Below are positions 62,303 through 64,000 of a stretch of DNA of 64,000 nucleotides, piece after piece (within the stretch, counting starts at the first letter, position 1; each line of letters starts with the position of its first letter). The translations under genes and the position numbers were made by a program. The notes below the pieces were generated by a model that searched no databases, was not told where the DNA came from, and saw only the letters and a list, made by a program, of their open reading frames with translations. This stretch comes from Bacteroidaceae bacterium. Its GTDB lineage: Bacteria; Bacteroidota; Bacteroidia; Bacteroidales; Bacteroidaceae. Location: the NCBI GenBank assembly GCA_017619585.1, contig JAFZSA010000032.1, forward strand, positions 1 through 64,000, read 5' to 3'.

Positions 62303-64000
62303 ATGAAGGTTGGTAAAATGATATGGATTCCAGGACTGGCTTGTTCTGCTGCGGCTACAGGTATGGCCCAGCAAAAACCGAACATCCTGGTTATTCTTGC
62401 CGATGATATGGCGCGATGCGAGTTGGGATGCTATGGCGGTCATAACCTGGCAACGCCCAATATAGACCGTGTGGCCAGCGAGGGCATGATGATGACCAAC
62501 AATTTTGCTTCGATGGCCATGAGCGTTCCCATCCGTGCCTCTATGTACACGGGACTCTACCCCGCCCGTCACGGCTCATATCAGAACCACAAGGCTACGT
62601 ATCCCAAGACAAAGAGCGTAACGCATTATCTGACCGATCTGGGCTACAGAGTAGGAAGGGCAGGAAAGGATCATCCGGTGAACCAGCCCAAGGTATATGG
62701 TTTTGAGAAGATACCCGGCTTTGTCGTCGGCTGTACCGTCTCACATCCTGCGAAATCCACTCCCGAAGGAATCCTGGAGTTTATGCAGCGTAGCAAGGAG
62801 GAACCTTTCTGCCTCTTTGTATGCAGTATCAACAGTCACATGCCCTGGGATGCCGGAGACGCATCGGAGTTTAACCCTTCTAAGGTGGTGCTACCTCCCA
62901 ACTGCGTGGACAATGCAAAGACACGTAATGACTTCTGCAACTACTTGGCTGAGATTCGCCTCTTTGATGATGAGGTAGGTATGGTGATGAAAGCCCTGAA
63001 GGAATCAGGTGCCGATGAGAACACCATGGTGATAGTTCTCAGCGAACAAGGTCCGCAGATGCCCTTCGGAAAGTGGACATGCTACAGGTACGGACAGTCG
63101 AGTGCCATGATTGTGCGCTATCCGGGAAAGGTTCAGGCAGGCTCCCGTAGCGATGCTCTGGTACAGTACGAGGATATTCTGCCCACACTCATAGATTTGG
63201 CAGGAGGGCACGTAGAGGGACTGGACGGCATCAGTCAGCTGGATGTATTCCTAGGTAAGGAGACAGACAAGCGCCAATGGGTTTATGGTATGCACAACAA
63301 CAACCCAGAGGGTCCCGTCTATCCCATCCGCAGCATACAGGACAAGCGTTACAAGCTCATTGAAAACCTCACGCCCGACAGCTCTTATTACGAGAAGCAC
63401 ATGATGGCAAATGGTAACAATATGTGGCAGTCATGGATAACAACGGGTAAGACCAACGACTATGCCCAGTGGCTGGTTGACAGGTTCGTCACCCGTCCGG
63501 CTATAGAATTCTACGACCACGAGACAGACCCATGGGAACTAAACAACTTGGCTGATGACCCTCAATACAAGGAACGTATTGAGACGATGCACCGTGAGCT
63601 GCACCGATGGATGGAGGAACAGGGCGACAGAGGTATATTGATGGACGGCCCTAATGCCGAAGACCCCGCCCTGAAGATTCCACAGCCTGTTCGTACTTAT
63701 AATGAATTAAATGCTATCCGTGAAGACCTGACACAAAACTATTATTTAGCTAATGATATAGAAATACCGGAAGGCGAAGAATGGATTCCCATCGGAGCCT
63801 CAAGTAAGGATGATGCCGACCCGGCACGATTCTCGGGTATTCTGGATGGAAGGGGCCATGAGATTAAGGGACTTACCATCAAGAATGCAAAGGCATTTAA
63901 GGGTCTGTTCGGACGTATGGACCATGGGACGGTGAAAAATCTGGTATTGCGTGACGTGGATATCACAGGCAATGCTCCCACTGGTGGCATTACAGGAGCC
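62303..64000 (+). CDS. Ser-type sulfatase fused to GLUG-like repeats (cut by window end)
   Basis: The frame is open to the last base, so the gene continues. ATG 62303 starts four bases after the previous stop. A signal-like start ('IWIPGLACSAAATGMAQ') precedes the sulfatase domain: 'NILVILADDMARCELGCYGGH' and the motif S74-V-P-I-R78 ('SVPIRASMYTGLYPARHG'), Ser type. 'VIVLSEQGPQMPFGKW' and 'YDHETDPWELNNLADDP' are typical of N-sulfoglucosamine and related sulfohydrolases. From about residue 470 the sequence 'YYLANDIEIPE...FSGILDGRGHEIKGLTIKN' and 'GLFGRMDHGTVKNLVLRDV' are GLUG repeats, a beta-helix surface module. The two sulfatases form one transcription unit. Confidence 0.92.
   Translation, partial: MKVGKMIWIPGLACSAAATGMAQQKPNILVILADDMARCELGCYGGHNLATPNIDRVASEGMMMTNNFASMAMSVPIRASMYTGLYPARHGSYQNHKATYPKTKSVTHYLTDLGYRVGRAGKDHPVNQPKVYGFEKIPGFVVGCTVSHPAKSTPEGILEFMQRSKEEPFCLFVCSINSHMPWDAGDASEFNPSKVVLPPNCVDNAKTRNDFCNYLAEIRLFDDEVGMVMKALKESGADENTMVIVLSEQGPQMPFGKWTCYRYGQSSAMIVRYPGKVQAGSRSDALVQYEDILPTLIDLAGGHVEGLDGISQLDVFLGKETDKRQWVYGMHNNNPEGPVYPIRSIQDKRYKLIENLTPDSSYYEKHMMANGNNMWQSWITTGKTNDYAQWLVDRFVTRPAIEFYDHETDPWELNNLADDPQYKERIETMHRELHRWMEEQGDRGILMDGPNAEDPALKIPQPVRTYNELNAIREDLTQNYYLANDIEIPEGEEWIPIGASSKDDADPARFSGILDGRGHEIKGLTIKNAKAFKGLFGRMDHGTVKNLVLRDVDITGNAPTGGITGA

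Overview
The window looks like a chromosomal piece of a gut or oral Prevotella-type bacterium (Bacteroidales). Reasons seen in the sequence: repeated -7 promoter boxes of the Bacteroidetes form TAnnTTTG, A-rich leaders instead of strong Shine-Dalgarno sites, a Rho factor with a long disordered insert, a BspA-like leucine-rich protein, a C10 (streptopain-type) protease, and many secreted proteins ending in a short 'IYDLSGR...KKG.YI..GKKVL' tail. The species is not determined.

Region 1 (1-8293) is a defence operon on the + strand with overlapping or nearly touching genes. It holds the C-terminal end of a probable Z1 protein (cut by the window edge), a PD-(D/E)XK protein of the DUF4420 type, an AIPR-family protein, a C5-cytosine methyltransferase, a 751-residue protein with an embedded LexA/UmuD-type S24 peptidase, a Vsr mismatch endonuclease, and a 55-residue one-helix peptide coupled to vsr by an ATGA overlap. 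The first four match the MutL/Z1/DUF4420/AIPR/methyltransferase clusters known from restriction-modification neighbourhoods (Mza-like). The MutL/Hsp90-type ATPase, if present, lies upstream of the window. The S24 protein and the small membrane peptide are the least expected parts.

Region 2 (8294-11200) is a small accessory zone. It has an AAA/DUF4143 ATPase behind three 12-bp repeats spaced exactly 32 bp apart, an orphan RelB/DinJ-type antitoxin, and a series of tiny hydrophobic peptides, most starting MWII, one of them overlapping the antitoxin gene where a toxin would be expected. There are also several hairpins and operator-like repeats.

Region 3 (11245-35440) is mostly housekeeping: SGNH hydrolase, mutY, a 29-residue COX24/mS38-like ribosomal protein, rng, aspS, two identical tRNA-Lys genes, an MBL-fold hydrolase, a BamA/TamA-like protein, a SpoU-type methyltransferase, a secreted nuclease/phosphatase-fold protein, a LOG-family protein, purT, rarA, a glycosyltransferase, a secreted GH130 protein, an ABC-F ATPase and rho.

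Region 4 (35440-64000) is envelope and glycan work: a three-gene RND efflux operon whose pump has an unusual two-helix insert, a C10 protease, two tandem GH20 hexosaminidases, a BspA-like protein, tRNA-Arg, an alpha/beta hydrolase, a membrane-anchored TPR regulator facing a secreted protein, a 52-residue peptide, and two Ser-type sulfatases each fused to beta-helix repeats. The second sulfatase runs off the window. Together the proteases, hexosaminidases, GH130 protein and sulfatases suggest foraging on sulfated, amino-sugar-containing host or dietary glycans (inference).

Three DNA-level themes cut across the regions. Short intergenic repeats recur in frame at the 3' ends of secreted-protein genes. 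Two loci share a promoter class with a conserved CTCACTTAATCG-like spacer abutting the -7 box. Several intergenic gaps hold palindromes that do not look like ordinary terminators.
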